Shown here piece by piece: positions 1-7,439 of a DNA stretch of 64,000 bases (position 1 is the stretch's first letter; each line of letters opens with the position of its first letter). Source of the DNA: Collinsella bouchesdurhonensis (lineage in GTDB: Bacteria > Actinomycetota > Coriobacteriia > Coriobacteriales > Coriobacteriaceae). The stretch spans positions 226,596 to 290,595 of the forward strand of contig NZ_LT699738.1 in the NCBI RefSeq assembly GCF_900155365.1. Direction: 5' to 3'. Below the pieces are notes generated by a model. It was not told the origin of the DNA. It did not search any database and worked only from the letters and a program-made list of their open reading frames with translations. The position numbers and the translations under genes were made by a program.

Positions 1-53
1 TCTTCCTCGGCAAAAATCTCCTCGGCAGAAAGATACTTCTTCTTCTCACTCAT
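1..53 (-). CDS. Partial gene start, probable second half of ABC exporter
   Basis: Only the first 17 codons are inside the window, starting with ATG at 51-53 and reading MSEKKKYLSAEEIFAEE. The start overlaps the last codons of the upstream ABC exporter gene by 8 bp (TGA of that gene at 46-48), so the two are probably translationally coupled. Two ABC exporter half-genes behind a MarR gene is a common arrangement. The neighbour has a degenerate ATPase site, which predicts that this gene encodes the partner with the intact site. That is inference: no domain of this protein is visible here. Confidence 0.6.
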   Translation of the reverse strand, partial: MSEKKKYLSAEEIFAEE

Positions 54-1806
54 GCGCCTCACCTCCCCTCATCTGCGATTCGGCGATAGCGCGATATACC
101 TCGCACGTTTCCATGAGCTCCTCGTGGCGCCCCTGGCCCACAACCTCGCCGTCCTTAAGCACGATGATCTGATCGGCGTGCAAGATGGTCGAGATGCGCT
201 GGGCGATGATGAGAAGCGCAGAGCCGCGCATCTCCTGCGTCAACGCGGCGCGCAGGGCGGCATCGGTCTTAAAATCGAGCGCCGAGAAACTGTCGTCAAA
301 GATATAGAGGTCCGCGAGCTTGATAATCGCGCGTGCGATGGCCAAACGCTGGCGCTGACCGCCCGAGAAGTTCGTTCCCCCCTGGGCCACCGCCGCATCG
401 AGCCCGTGTTCGAGATCGTAGACAAACTGGCTTTGGGCAACATCGAGGGCATGGCGCATTTGCTCCTCAGTCGCATCGGGCAAGCCGTCTTGCAGATTGC
501 TCGCCACGGTGCCCGAGAAGAGCCATGCCTTTTGTGGCACATACGAGATGCGTGCACGCAGTTCACGCTGCGTGATATCGCGCACATCGCGCTCACCCAA
601 AAGCACGCGCCCGCGCGTAATGTCGTGAAGGCGCAGCAACAGCTTTGCCACCGTCGATTTGCCCGATCCCGTCGATCCGATAATCGCCGTGGTTTGCCCA
701 CGTCGACAGCTAAAAGTAAGGTCATGAAGCGTATCTTGGTCAGCATCGGCAAAACGGAAGCTCGCGTGGTCAAAGCGCGCCACCACATCCCGTTCGCCTG
801 CAAGCGCACGCACAGGCTCCGCCGCAACAGAAGGCGCCTTGGCATCCGCGCTGTCCACAATGGAAGGCTTGAGCTCCAGCACCTCGCGCGCACGATCAAG
901 ACATGCCTTGGCGCGCGGCATGGTCACCATCACCATCTGCGCCGTCATGATGTAGAAGAGGATGAGGATGGCATACTCCAGCACTGCCGAAATGCTGGCA
1001 ATCTGCATGGCATGCGCACCCACACGATTGCCGCCAAGCCAGATAACGCACACCTCAACCATGTTCATCACGAAGAAACACGAGCAATCGAGACCCGAAA
1101 ACACGTAGTTCACGCGGATGGCGTTTTGCGCATACTCCCCGAACACGCGCCCTTCGCGCTCCTCTTCGCGCTTCTCCCGACCAAACGCTCGAATCACGCG
1201 CGCACCGATGATGTTCTCGCGTAGCACCACATTCATGCGGTCGATAAAGTTTTGCAGGCGAATAAAGATCGGCGCCGTCTTGGCCACTGTAATCACCGCA
1301 AGCACCATTACGATAGCCACGGCGATCAGCAGCATGAGGCCCATTTGGTAGTCGATCCTAAAAGCAAGGATGATACCGACGACGGCGAGCACCGGCATAG
1401 GCAGCACCAACTGGCAGGTCATGATAATCGCCTGCTGAATCACGTTGATATCGCCCAGCGTGCGCGTAATCATGGCACCGGTTCCAAAGCGTTCGAAATC
1501 GCTCGCCGAAAACTCCAGGGACTTACGATAGATCGCGCAGCGGATGTCGCAGGCAACCCGCGAGGCCAAGCGCGCAGTGAGGTAAGAGCCGGTCACCGCA
1601 CCGCCCGAGGCCATAGCGGTAGCGCCCAGCATGAGCAGGCTGTTGCGCAGGATGTACTCGGTCGATCCCGATGTAATGCCCACGTTGACCATATTTGCAA
1701 GCATGGTGGGAACCAGCAGCGTTCCCGCGTTGTCAATCAGCAAAACAAGAAGGGTGAGGGCAACGAGCCCTTTATGAGGTTTGAGGAAACGCACAAGCGT
1801 TTTCAT
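46..1806 (-). CDS. ABC exporter half-transporter with degenerate ATPase site
   Basis: 586 aa, a fused membrane and ATPase half-transporter (type IV ABC exporter, multidrug/lipid type). Six membrane helices fill residues 1-300. The ATPase domain follows, with Walker A at 377-385 (GSTGSGKST), signature FSGGQRQR at 480-487 and Walker B YIFDD at 501-505. The catalytic Glu after Walker B is Asp505 and the H-loop His is Gln536 (IAQRIST). Both changes are typical of the inactive site of heterodimeric exporters, so a partner is needed, probably the gene that begins at 53. The start chosen is MKTLVRF at 1806, 16 bp after the marR stop and behind AAGGA; an upstream in-frame start would overlap marR. 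Substrate unknown. Confidence 0.9.
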   Translation of the reverse strand: MKTLVRFLKPHKGLVALTLLVLLIDNAGTLLVPTMLANMVNVGITSGSTEYILRNSLLMLGATAMASGGAVTGSYLTARLASRVACDIRCAIYRKSLEFSASDFERFGTGAMITRTLGDINVIQQAIIMTCQLVLPMPVLAVVGIILAFRIDYQMGLMLLIAVAIVMVLAVITVAKTAPIFIRLQNFIDRMNVVLRENIIGARVIRAFGREKREEEREGRVFGEYAQNAIRVNYVFSGLDCSCFFVMNMVEVCVIWLGGNRVGAHAMQIASISAVLEYAILILFYIMTAQMVMVTMPRAKACLDRAREVLELKPSIVDSADAKAPSVAAEPVRALAGERDVVARFDHASFRFADADQDTLHDLTFSCRRGQTTAIIGSTGSGKSTVAKLLLRLHDITRGRVLLGERDVRDITQRELRARISYVPQKAWLFSGTVASNLQDGLPDATEEQMRHALDVAQSQFVYDLEHGLDAAVAQGGTNFSGGQRQRLAIARAIIKLADLYIFDDSFSALDFKTDAALRAALTQEMRGSALLIIAQRISTILHADQIIVLKDGEVVGQGRHEELMETCEVYRAIAESQMRGGEAHE

Positions 1807-1822
1807 ATATATCCTTCGTTCG

Positions 1823-2305
1823 TTATCGAGTTTCTTCCAGGATTGCTTCTTTGAGCTTCGTGAGCTCGAGCGAAAGCGCGGCATCATACTTATTTACCAA
1901 GGCCTCGAAGCGTTTGCGCTCGGTAGCGGTCAGCGTCGAGAGGGCTTTAACCTCGGCATCAAGTGCGGGCGCGATAAAGCGTTTTGAAAAGCGCACGCCC
2001 TCGACGGTTAGCTGGGCCACTTTGTTCTTGCGGCTTCCCTCGGCGTAAACCAGATCCACAAGCCCGCGCATCGACAGATGCTTGAGCGCCGAGTTGATGG
2101 TCTGTTTGCTGTAGCCCCACTCCGAGCAAAGCGCGGCAACGGGACGCGAGCCGCCATGCTGCACGATGTCATAGATCATCCAGTACGAGCACTCCGGAAG
2201 CCCACATGCCCGAGCAACCTCGTAGTAGAGCTTATCCACCTGGTTGTAACCATGGTCGAGGCGCTGCGCCATCGCAGCGAGCTCGTCCCCATCCATATCG
2301 TCCAT
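1823..2305 (-). CDS. MarR-family transcriptional regulator
   Basis: 160 aa, a small winged-helix regulator of the MarR family. The recognition-helix region is around residues 55-81 (VAALCSEWGYSKQTINSALKHL) and the wing follows at about 84-101. Such proteins bind palindromic operators as dimers and usually repress themselves and an adjacent exporter. This is the first gene of an operon with the ABC exporter, 16 bp downstream. A 19-bp inverted repeat with a -35-like TTGACA sits just upstream (2331-2392) and is a good candidate for its own operator. Ligand unknown. Confidence 0.85.
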   Translation of the reverse strand: MDDMDGDELAAMAQRLDHGYNQVDKLYYEVARACGLPECSYWMIYDIVQHGGSRPVAALCSEWGYSKQTINSALKHLSMRGLVDLVYAEGSRKNKVAQLTVEGVRFSKRFIAPALDAEVKALSTLTATERKRFEALVNKYDAALSLELTKLKEAILEETR

Positions 2306-2330
2306 ACCCCTCCGAAGATTCGCTCGGCAT

Positions 2331-2392
2331 CAGTAATCCGAAATCGGACATTTCTTTCGAGAGAGGGTAGTCCGGTTTCGGATTACTGTCAA
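2331..2392 (-). promoter_or_regulatory. Candidate MarR operator overlapping the operon promoter
   Basis: Two 19-bp arms, 2331-2349 and 2370-2388, are inverted copies of CAGTAATCCGAAAYCGGAC and differ at one position. On the minus strand a perfect -35 TTGACA (2387-2392) overlaps the distal arm. A weak -10, TACCCT (2364-2369), lies 17 bp away. A repressor dimer or tetramer bound here would block transcription of marR and the exporter. The repeats are read directly; the link to the MarR protein is inferred from position. Confidence 0.6.
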
Positions 2393-2426
2393 GAGGGGGT
2401 CATTCGCGCCAAAGCGAACCTTGCCA

Positions 2427-2456
2427 TAAAAAACCCGCCAACGTGAGCTGACGGGC
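2427..2456 (-). terminator. Rho-independent terminator of the 98-aa gene
   Basis: On the minus strand, CCCGTCA pairs with TGGCGGG (one G-U pair), followed directly by six T. It lies about 40 bp past the stop of the gene at 2493-2789. Confidence 0.7.
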
Positions 2457-2492
2457 AAAAGGGAAATCGATTATTAAAACGCAAGCGTTCGT

Positions 2493-2789
2493 CTAGTCCT
2501 CCTGTATCGACTCGTAGAACGTAGCGCCCGCACAGAGGTCGTGGATGCTCTTTCCGTCATGCCAGGGAAGCTCGATAAGCTCGGACAAGGTGTTGACCAG
2601 CTCGGAGCAATCCGTAAAGCGGCCCTTCTCGTTGAGCTGATTGCAATCCTGCACACGCCAGTAGCCATCGGTGTGCGTGATGTAATACTGACCGCCGTCG
2701 GCATCCATAAAGATGCGCGTCTTAGACCGCAGGTAGCTCAGGAGATCCTCGAATTCCAAGGATATCGTCTCGTCTGCCTTCAATCCCAT
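2493..2789 (-). CDS. Hypothetical 98-aa protein
   Basis: 98 aa, acidic, with no signal peptide or membrane segment. I do not recognise the family. It is rich in aromatic and acidic residues (ITHTDGYWRVQDCN; LIELPWHDGKSIHDLCAG), which suggests a small folded cytoplasmic protein. It looks real: GGAGG stands just before the ATG at 2789, coding character is good, and a rho-independent terminator follows. It is a single-gene unit between the marR operon and a divergent nitroreductase. The 286 bp between this gene and the nitroreductase hold no other gene I can support. Confidence 0.7.
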   Translation of the reverse strand: MGLKADETISLEFEDLLSYLRSKTRIFMDADGGQYYITHTDGYWRVQDCNQLNEKGRFTDCSELVNTLSELIELPWHDGKSIHDLCAGATFYESIQED

Positions 2790-3075
2790 GATGACCTCCC
2801 AAATGGTCGCGGGCGGATGTGAAAGCCCCGTATCAAACAGAGCGTTATCTTCAAATAAACCCGTTTAAGGCCCCACGCGACAGGTCATTTAGGCAGGCGG
2901 CACAGACATACACGCAAACGGAAGAAAACGAAAAAGATATGGCAGCCGAATGTGCAACGCACACATTGCCAAGCCCTATGCATCTTAAAATTCTGCAAGT
3001 CCTAAGTCATTATTCATATAAGCTCAGTGGGTATAGATAGCCCCGTAGACCAATTCCCAATCGAAAGGAACCGTT

Positions 3076-3597
3076 ATGGATGCTCTCGATGCCCTAAAGA
3101 CGCGCCGCAGCTGCCGAGCATACCTCGATCGCCCTGTCGACGCCCAAACGCTCGATACCATTATCGAAGCGGGCCGCTTCGCCGCAAGCGGCATGGGACG
3201 CCAGCCCGTCACCTTTGTTGCCGTAACCGATCCCGCCACAGTCAAACAGCTTTCGCGCATGAACGCCCAGATTATGGGAGTCGACACCGATCCATTCTAT
3301 GGAGCGCAGACGGTAGTTGTGGTGCTTGTTGACGCAAGCGTTCCCACCTGTGTGGAAGACGGCGCCCTCGCTATGGGCAACCTCATGAATGCGGCACATG
3401 CCCTAGGCGTCGATTCGTGCTGGATCCATCGCGCACGCGAGGAGTTTGAGTCCAAAGAAGGGCGCGCGCTTTTGGCATCTTGGGGTCTTCCCTCCGACGG
3501 ATCGCTGCGCGGCATAGGCCATTGCATCCTGGGTTACGCCGCCGGCCCCGCAAGCGATCCCAAACCGCGTCGCGACAACGTGGTGTACGTAAAGTAG
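3076..3597 (+). CDS. Nitroreductase family protein
   Basis: 173 aa, the usual size for a small FMN-dependent nitroreductase-fold enzyme. The N-terminus (DALKTRRSCRAYLDRPVD) is the family's FMN-phosphate-binding start, followed by TIIEAGRFAASGMGRQP. The GVDSCWIHRA region near residue 115 and the IGHCILGYA strand near 155 fit the C-terminal flavin-binding half. Such enzymes use NAD(P)H to reduce nitro compounds, quinones or flavins; the substrate cannot be told. It is monocistronic, with GAAAGGA before the ATG. A TATAAG at 3017-3022 may be its -10. It converges on degV across a strong shared hairpin. Confidence 0.85.
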   Translation: MDALDALKTRRSCRAYLDRPVDAQTLDTIIEAGRFAASGMGRQPVTFVAVTDPATVKQLSRMNAQIMGVDTDPFYGAQTVVVVLVDASVPTCVEDGALAMGNLMNAAHALGVDSCWIHRAREEFESKEGRALLASWGLPSDGSLRGIGHCILGYAAGPASDPKPRRDNVVYVK

Positions 3598-3624
3598 CCT
3601 TTACCCCCAGTAACCCTTGTATGC

Positions 3625-3660
3625 AATCGGGCCTGTCCGCATCTTTGGACAGGCCCGATT
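3625..3660. terminator. Bidirectional terminator hairpin
   Basis: A perfect 14-bp stem (3625-3638 with 3647-3660) and 8-nt loop lie between the convergent nitroreductase and degV genes. There are T-rich flanks on both sides but no long T run. Confidence 0.75.
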
Positions 3661-3684
3661 TCTCATACGCCTGGTGCGTTTGCG

Positions 3685-4650
3685 CTATTTGCCTTTAACC
3701 ATTCCGGCGATACGATCGGAAATCGAAGTCTGGCCGCGACGGTCCTCGCCCCAGAAGGAAACAGACACCATGCCCGGCCCCACATGGCAGCCAATCGTGG
3801 GACCGATATTCGTCTCGAGAAACATCGTGGTGTCGTCTTGCTTGGCAATCAGCTCATGCAGCCGACGGGCATCGCCCGTGGCATCGGCGTTGCCGATAGC
3901 CGCGACGTTAGAGTACAAGTCTGCATTGCGACCCTTGCTATAGAACTCCGCCATGCGTCGCAGCCCCTTCTTACGACCGCGCACCACGCCCACAACGGCG
4001 AGCTTGCCATCGGTATCAAAGGTGAGCAGCGGCTTGACGTCCAGCTTTCCGCCTACAAGCGCCACACCGGCAGGAATCCTGCCGCCTCGATGTAGGGCAT
4101 CAAGATCGTCGACCATAAACATCGTCTGCACGTAATAGCGCGCCTCGGCCGCCCAAGCGGCAAGCTCGGCAGCAGTAAGGCCGCGGTCGCGCTGACGCAC
4201 CGCCTCGGCAATGATCAGGCCCTGGGGCGTGGAGCCCAGCTTAAGATCGACAACATACACGCCCAGCTCTGCCGCAGACTCGACCTCGCGCTCGCGGCAA
4301 ATGCGCGCAAGCGCGGTGCAGGCGCCCTCATATGCACCGGAAAGCCCACTCGAAAAAGCCAGATACACCGTTGGCACGCCCGAATCGATCGCCTCGTTAA
4401 AGGCGGCCTCGAAAGCGAGCTGCGAAGGCTGCGAGGTCATTGGCTGTGCACCATGGCGCATGGCCTCGTAAAAATCGTGTGCCGAAATGCTCTCATACAT
4501 ATCGTCCACGCCCGTCAGGCCATCGTCACCTTTAACGGTCTCGGTATAGGAAAAATTGAGCACGCGCAGGCCCGCGCGTTCGCAGTAACCCCTCGAAAGC
4601 TCGCAGCATGAATCGACGATGATATTGCAGGCAGCACCGGAAGTGGGCAT
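3685..4650 (-). CDS. DegV family fatty-acid-binding protein
   Basis: 321 aa, typical of DegV (EDD-fold) proteins, which bind a fatty acid and in Firmicutes hand it to fatty acid kinase (FakB role). The N-terminal NIIVDSCCELS corresponds to the family's VDSTxDL motif. FSSGLSGAYEGA near residue 100 is the family's SSxLSGTYQ motif. The C-terminal GPTIGCHVGPG is the lipid-binding G-H-GPG signature. The start at 4650 (MPTSGAAC) was chosen for GGAG eight bases upstream and homology to the DegV start; a longer frame adds 36 residues with no family match. Monocistronic. A candidate structured RNA lies 110 bp upstream on the same strand but ends in its own terminator. Confidence 0.9.
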   Translation of the reverse strand: MPTSGAACNIIVDSCCELSRGYCERAGLRVLNFSYTETVKGDDGLTGVDDMYESISAHDFYEAMRHGAQPMTSQPSQLAFEAAFNEAIDSGVPTVYLAFSSGLSGAYEGACTALARICREREVESAAELGVYVVDLKLGSTPQGLIIAEAVRQRDRGLTAAELAAWAAEARYYVQTMFMVDDLDALHRGGRIPAGVALVGGKLDVKPLLTFDTDGKLAVVGVVRGRKKGLRRMAEFYSKGRNADLYSNVAAIGNADATGDARRLHELIAKQDDTTMFLETNIGPTIGCHVGPGMVSVSFWGEDRRGQTSISDRIAGMVKGK

Positions 4651-4761
4651 GAAAAAACTCCGCTCGGATCGAAAAACATATGCGCACAATTGTGACAGCA
4701 TCGGCAGCCTTCGAGCGGCAAAAGCAGAAGTTGCGCACATACGCAAGCAAGCGTGCACGCC

Positions 4762-5057
4762 AAAAACAAAGCGACCCCGAGAACTCGGGGTCGCTCCTCA
4801 TTCTTGTGTGGATGGCGTCACAAGAACGGAAAGGGTACCAACGGGGCGTTGAGGGCACTCGGCGGGCTTGTCCGCAGTGTTAGTAATGTCGCTCACCATC
4901 GCCGTGCGCACCGGCTCGAAATCCGTTATCGCACGGCGATGGCGGGCGTTGCCAAGAACCCTCATCGCCCAGTTGGAAGCTGGCGGTTAGCCACTCCGTC
5001 AGGCACCTTCTGTTTGGTGCACCACCATAATCGCGCGTCGCCTTTTCCTGCTCTATA
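4762..5057 (-). ncRNA. Candidate structured non-coding RNA with terminator
   Basis: No protein gene fits between degV and the regulator at 5109, but the minus strand is full of base-paired structure. A long-range stem joins 4959-4976 to 4838-4855 (18 bp, two mismatches). Inside it, 4930-4942 pairs perfectly with 4896-4908 (13 bp). A further 8-bp hairpin pairs 4819-4826 with 4801-4808. A perfect 11-bp terminator hairpin (4771-4794) comes next, followed on the minus strand by a T-rich tail. Nested rods ending in a terminator suggest a discrete RNA of up to about 290 nt, or a leader that ends before degV. It does not match tmRNA, RNase P, SRP RNA or a common riboswitch that I can recognise. A rod shape is also seen in 6S RNA. 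The 5' end is a guess (TATAGA at 5052-5057). Confidence 0.5.
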
Positions 5058-5108
5058 CTGACAAATGCGAATTATCGTTTAATTTTGAAACAGTCACAGA
5101 GGTGGCCC

Positions 5109-6356
5109 ATGGACAACCGAGACACAAACAGCCCCGCCGTCAGCTATCTTGCCCCGGACTCACTGCAAGGGCTTCTTGTCGGAGCGCTTGCCGACGCCGG
5201 CATCGATATCATCGCCTTCGACAGCGACGCATCCGTTGCCTTTACCACCCTGACATCGACACAGGAGCATCGCGATGCCCTGATCCAATACGCGCGAAAC
5301 CATCGAGACCAGGCATCCGAGGGAGGGCGCCTGCTGTTTACGCGCGACCGCAAGCTCTTCACGCTCTATCCCCGCAAACAAAATGTGGGCGGGCACGCGC
5401 TTGACGTCTTTACCGTGCGCCATCGACGCAGCAGCACCGTGCGGCCCGGCATCGATTGGCTCAATGCCGAAGACGTGCGCATCGATTTTGAGCAAAGCGC
5501 CTTTGGCATCATCGAGGGCGAAGCGGCCCTCTCCCCGCTTGTCCTTGCATCCTACGAGCACAACACGCCCGTGATGCTGGAAGGCGAAGCAGGGTCTGGC
5601 AAAGACCAGATAGCCGAGCTTCTCTATTTGAGCGGTTCCCTTTCCCACCAGCCATTTGTTCGCATTAGCTGCGATATCTTGAACGACCGCTCCTGGCATC
5701 ATCTGCTCAAATCCGCAGATTCGCCGCTCTATCAAACCGATATGACCATCTATATCAGGCGCTTGCATGCCCTGGAAGAACGCCGCCATCGCGAACTTCT
5801 GGCAACGCTGCGCGAGGGAGCCCTGACCGAACGCTGCCGCGTGATTCTTTCGGGCAACGACATTCCCGGTGGTGGAGAGTGCGATGCCGTGGCCCAATGT
5901 GCCGAGCAGCTCAGCTGCGCGGTCTGCATTGCCCCCTCCGTGCGAGAACAAGGCGAACCCGCGCGACGCGTCGAACGCTACCTGACGAGCCTCGCTCAAG
6001 AATTTGAAATGGAGGCGCCATCGATCGAGCACGATGCCGCAGCGATCTTGAACGCCTACAGCTGGCCGCGCAATTACGCGCAGTTGCGCGAAGTCGCCGA
6101 GTGCCTGCTGATTCTAGGCGGAGACGCCCCCGTTAGCAAAGAGAACGCAAACGCGGTTCTTGCTCAGGAAAACGTGATTCGCTCCGGAGTCTTCTCATCT
6201 CCGGCCCTGGAAACCGACCTCTATATCCTGCGCCCCCTCGCCGACACCGAGCGAGATATCGCCCAGCTGGTTGTCGACCACCTGGGCGGCAACAAAACAA
6301 AAGCGGCCGATGTCTTGGGCATCAGCCGCACTACCCTTTGGCGCCTCCTTCGCTAA
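5109..6356 (+). CDS. AAA+ regulator with Fis-type DNA-binding domain, no GAFTGA
   Basis: 415 aa. An N-terminal sensor-like region (about 1-125, family unknown) precedes an NtrC-like AAA+ domain with Walker A GEAGSGKD at 159-166. A Fis helix-turn-helix ends the protein (NKTKAADVLGISRTTLWRLLR). The AAA+ module is short and diverged: the GAFTGA loop that contacts sigma-54 is absent and Walker B is not recognisable. It may therefore act without sigma-54. The start is ATG at 5109 with AGAGGTGG upstream; an earlier in-frame TTG at 5085 lacks a ribosome site. A possible promoter is CTGACA (5058-5063) and TAATTT (5080-5085). Target and signal unknown. Confidence 0.7.
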   Translation: MDNRDTNSPAVSYLAPDSLQGLLVGALADAGIDIIAFDSDASVAFTTLTSTQEHRDALIQYARNHRDQASEGGRLLFTRDRKLFTLYPRKQNVGGHALDVFTVRHRRSSTVRPGIDWLNAEDVRIDFEQSAFGIIEGEAALSPLVLASYEHNTPVMLEGEAGSGKDQIAELLYLSGSLSHQPFVRISCDILNDRSWHHLLKSADSPLYQTDMTIYIRRLHALEERRHRELLATLREGALTERCRVILSGNDIPGGGECDAVAQCAEQLSCAVCIAPSVREQGEPARRVERYLTSLAQEFEMEAPSIEHDAAAILNAYSWPRNYAQLREVAECLLILGGDAPVSKENANAVLAQENVIRSGVFSSPALETDLYILRPLADTERDIAQLVVDHLGGNKTKAADVLGISRTTLWRLLR

Positions 6357-6390
6357 CACGCGAGCAAAATGCGCCTCGTCGAAGCTTTCG

Positions 6391-6945
6391 CTAGGCTTCC
6401 TCGAGAACCACGTGCCGGAAGGAGCCGTCCTCGTAGATGCCGTAGCTGTGCGTCCCATCTTTGGGAATGGATACGCTGCCTGGATTGAAAAGCCACAAGC
6501 CCGGATGCTTCTGGCTCTCCTCGTTGACCTTGATATGCGTATGTCCGTACACCAGCGCGGAGCCGGCGGGCAGCGCCGGTGCGTTATCGACGCTGTTGTG
6601 CATGCCGGCGCCAAACACATGGCCATGCGTGCAAAAGAGCTCGCGACCGTCGCTATCCATCACGAGAGCGCTGTCGGACATACAGGGAAACTCGAGCAGC
6701 ATCTGATCGACTTCTGCTTCGCAGTTGCCGCGCACAGCGATCACGCGCCCGCTCTTGGCAAGATCGTTGAGCAGCAAAATCACGCGCTTGGGAGCATAGT
6801 CACGGGGAAGATCGTTGCGGGGACCGTGATAGAGCAGGTCACCCAAAAGAATGATGCGATCGGGCTGTTCGGCCTCGATGACAGACATCAGGCGCTCGGC
6901 CCAATACGCGGAGCCATGGATGTCGGATGCGATAAGAAACTTCAT
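6391..6945 (-). CDS. Metallophosphoesterase, YfcE/MJ0936 type
   Basis: 184 aa, the normal length for YfcE-like phosphodiesterases. The metallophosphatase motifs appear in order: SDIHGS at 7-12, LGDLLYHGPRN, RGNCE, CTHGHVFG and YGHTH. Together they build a two-metal site. Family members cleave simple phosphodiesters in vitro and their cellular substrate is generally unknown. The start MKFLIASDIHG at 6945 puts the first motif at residue 7 as in homologues; the longer frame adds 25 unconvincing residues. It converges on the AAA+/Fis regulator gene and lies 38 bp downstream of a small membrane-protein gene on the same strand. Confidence 0.88.
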   Translation of the reverse strand: MKFLIASDIHGSAYWAERLMSVIEAEQPDRIILLGDLLYHGPRNDLPRDYAPKRVILLLNDLAKSGRVIAVRGNCEAEVDQMLLEFPCMSDSALVMDSDGRELFCTHGHVFGAGMHNSVDNAPALPAGSALVYGHTHIKVNEESQKHPGLWLFNPGSVSIPKDGTHSYGIYEDGSFRHVVLEEA

Positions 6946-6983
6946 GATAGGTCCAATCTCAAGACACCTTGCAACGAATAACG

Positions 6984-7355
6984 CTAGCGCAGGGATTCTT
7001 TTGCGACAGCGCTGGCGCAATAGGAAATGCCCGCGATGATCAATGCGTTGATCACAACCGACACAACAGCGGTGCCGTTCAGGATAGCAAGCACCACATC
7101 GGCGGCATTGACAAGCAGCCCGACGAGCGCCACAGGCAGCAGGCCGCGGGCTCGAACGGGAACGTTAGCAGCAGAGATGCCCTGCGCCCCCAGCAAAAAC
7201 GCAAAGAGCACGACAAGCCCCATTACGATGGAATGCAGCAGGTCGGGCGCCTGGTCGCCGGAAGTGTTGAGCACGATAAGGGTGATCACCAGATCGACAC
7301 CCCCAACCAGGGCAAGAAGGCTCAAAACCTTGAGGGCTTTTCGCATAGTGGACAT
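6984..7355 (-). CDS. Small four-helix membrane protein, paralogue of 46089-46490
   Basis: 123 aa, almost entirely four hydrophobic segments (about residues 9-30, 42-60, 70-90 and 95-115). Family not recognised. It resembles the protein at 46089-46490 in layout and local sequence: both start RKxLKxLSL, share a GxxxAN turn after helix 2, and have a similar third and fourth helix. The start chosen is MSTMRKALK at 7355, behind GGAG/AGGAGA. It is upstream of the phosphodiesterase gene and may be co-transcribed. Function unknown. Confidence 0.65.
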   Translation of the reverse strand: MSTMRKALKVLSLLALVGGVDLVITLIVLNTSGDQAPDLLHSIVMGLVVLFAFLLGAQGISAANVPVRARGLLPVALVGLLVNAADVVLAILNGTAVVSVVINALIIAGISYCASAVAKESLR

Positions 7356-7439
7356 AAGGTCTCCTCTCCCCGCCGGGCGGCGGAGCAAAACGCGTATACG
7401 CGAAGCATTGTACCCCGCCCTATCGGACGCGGACGCGCC

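Noticed and set aside
2819..3040. 73-codon plus-strand frame before the nitroreductase gene
   Set aside because: GTG start without ribosome site, overlapping the promoter region of the nitroreductase gene.
4825..4855. T-box leader suggested by TGGTACC near paired stems
   Set aside because: The full T-box consensus is missing, and the downstream gene degV is not an amino-acid or tRNA-synthetase gene.
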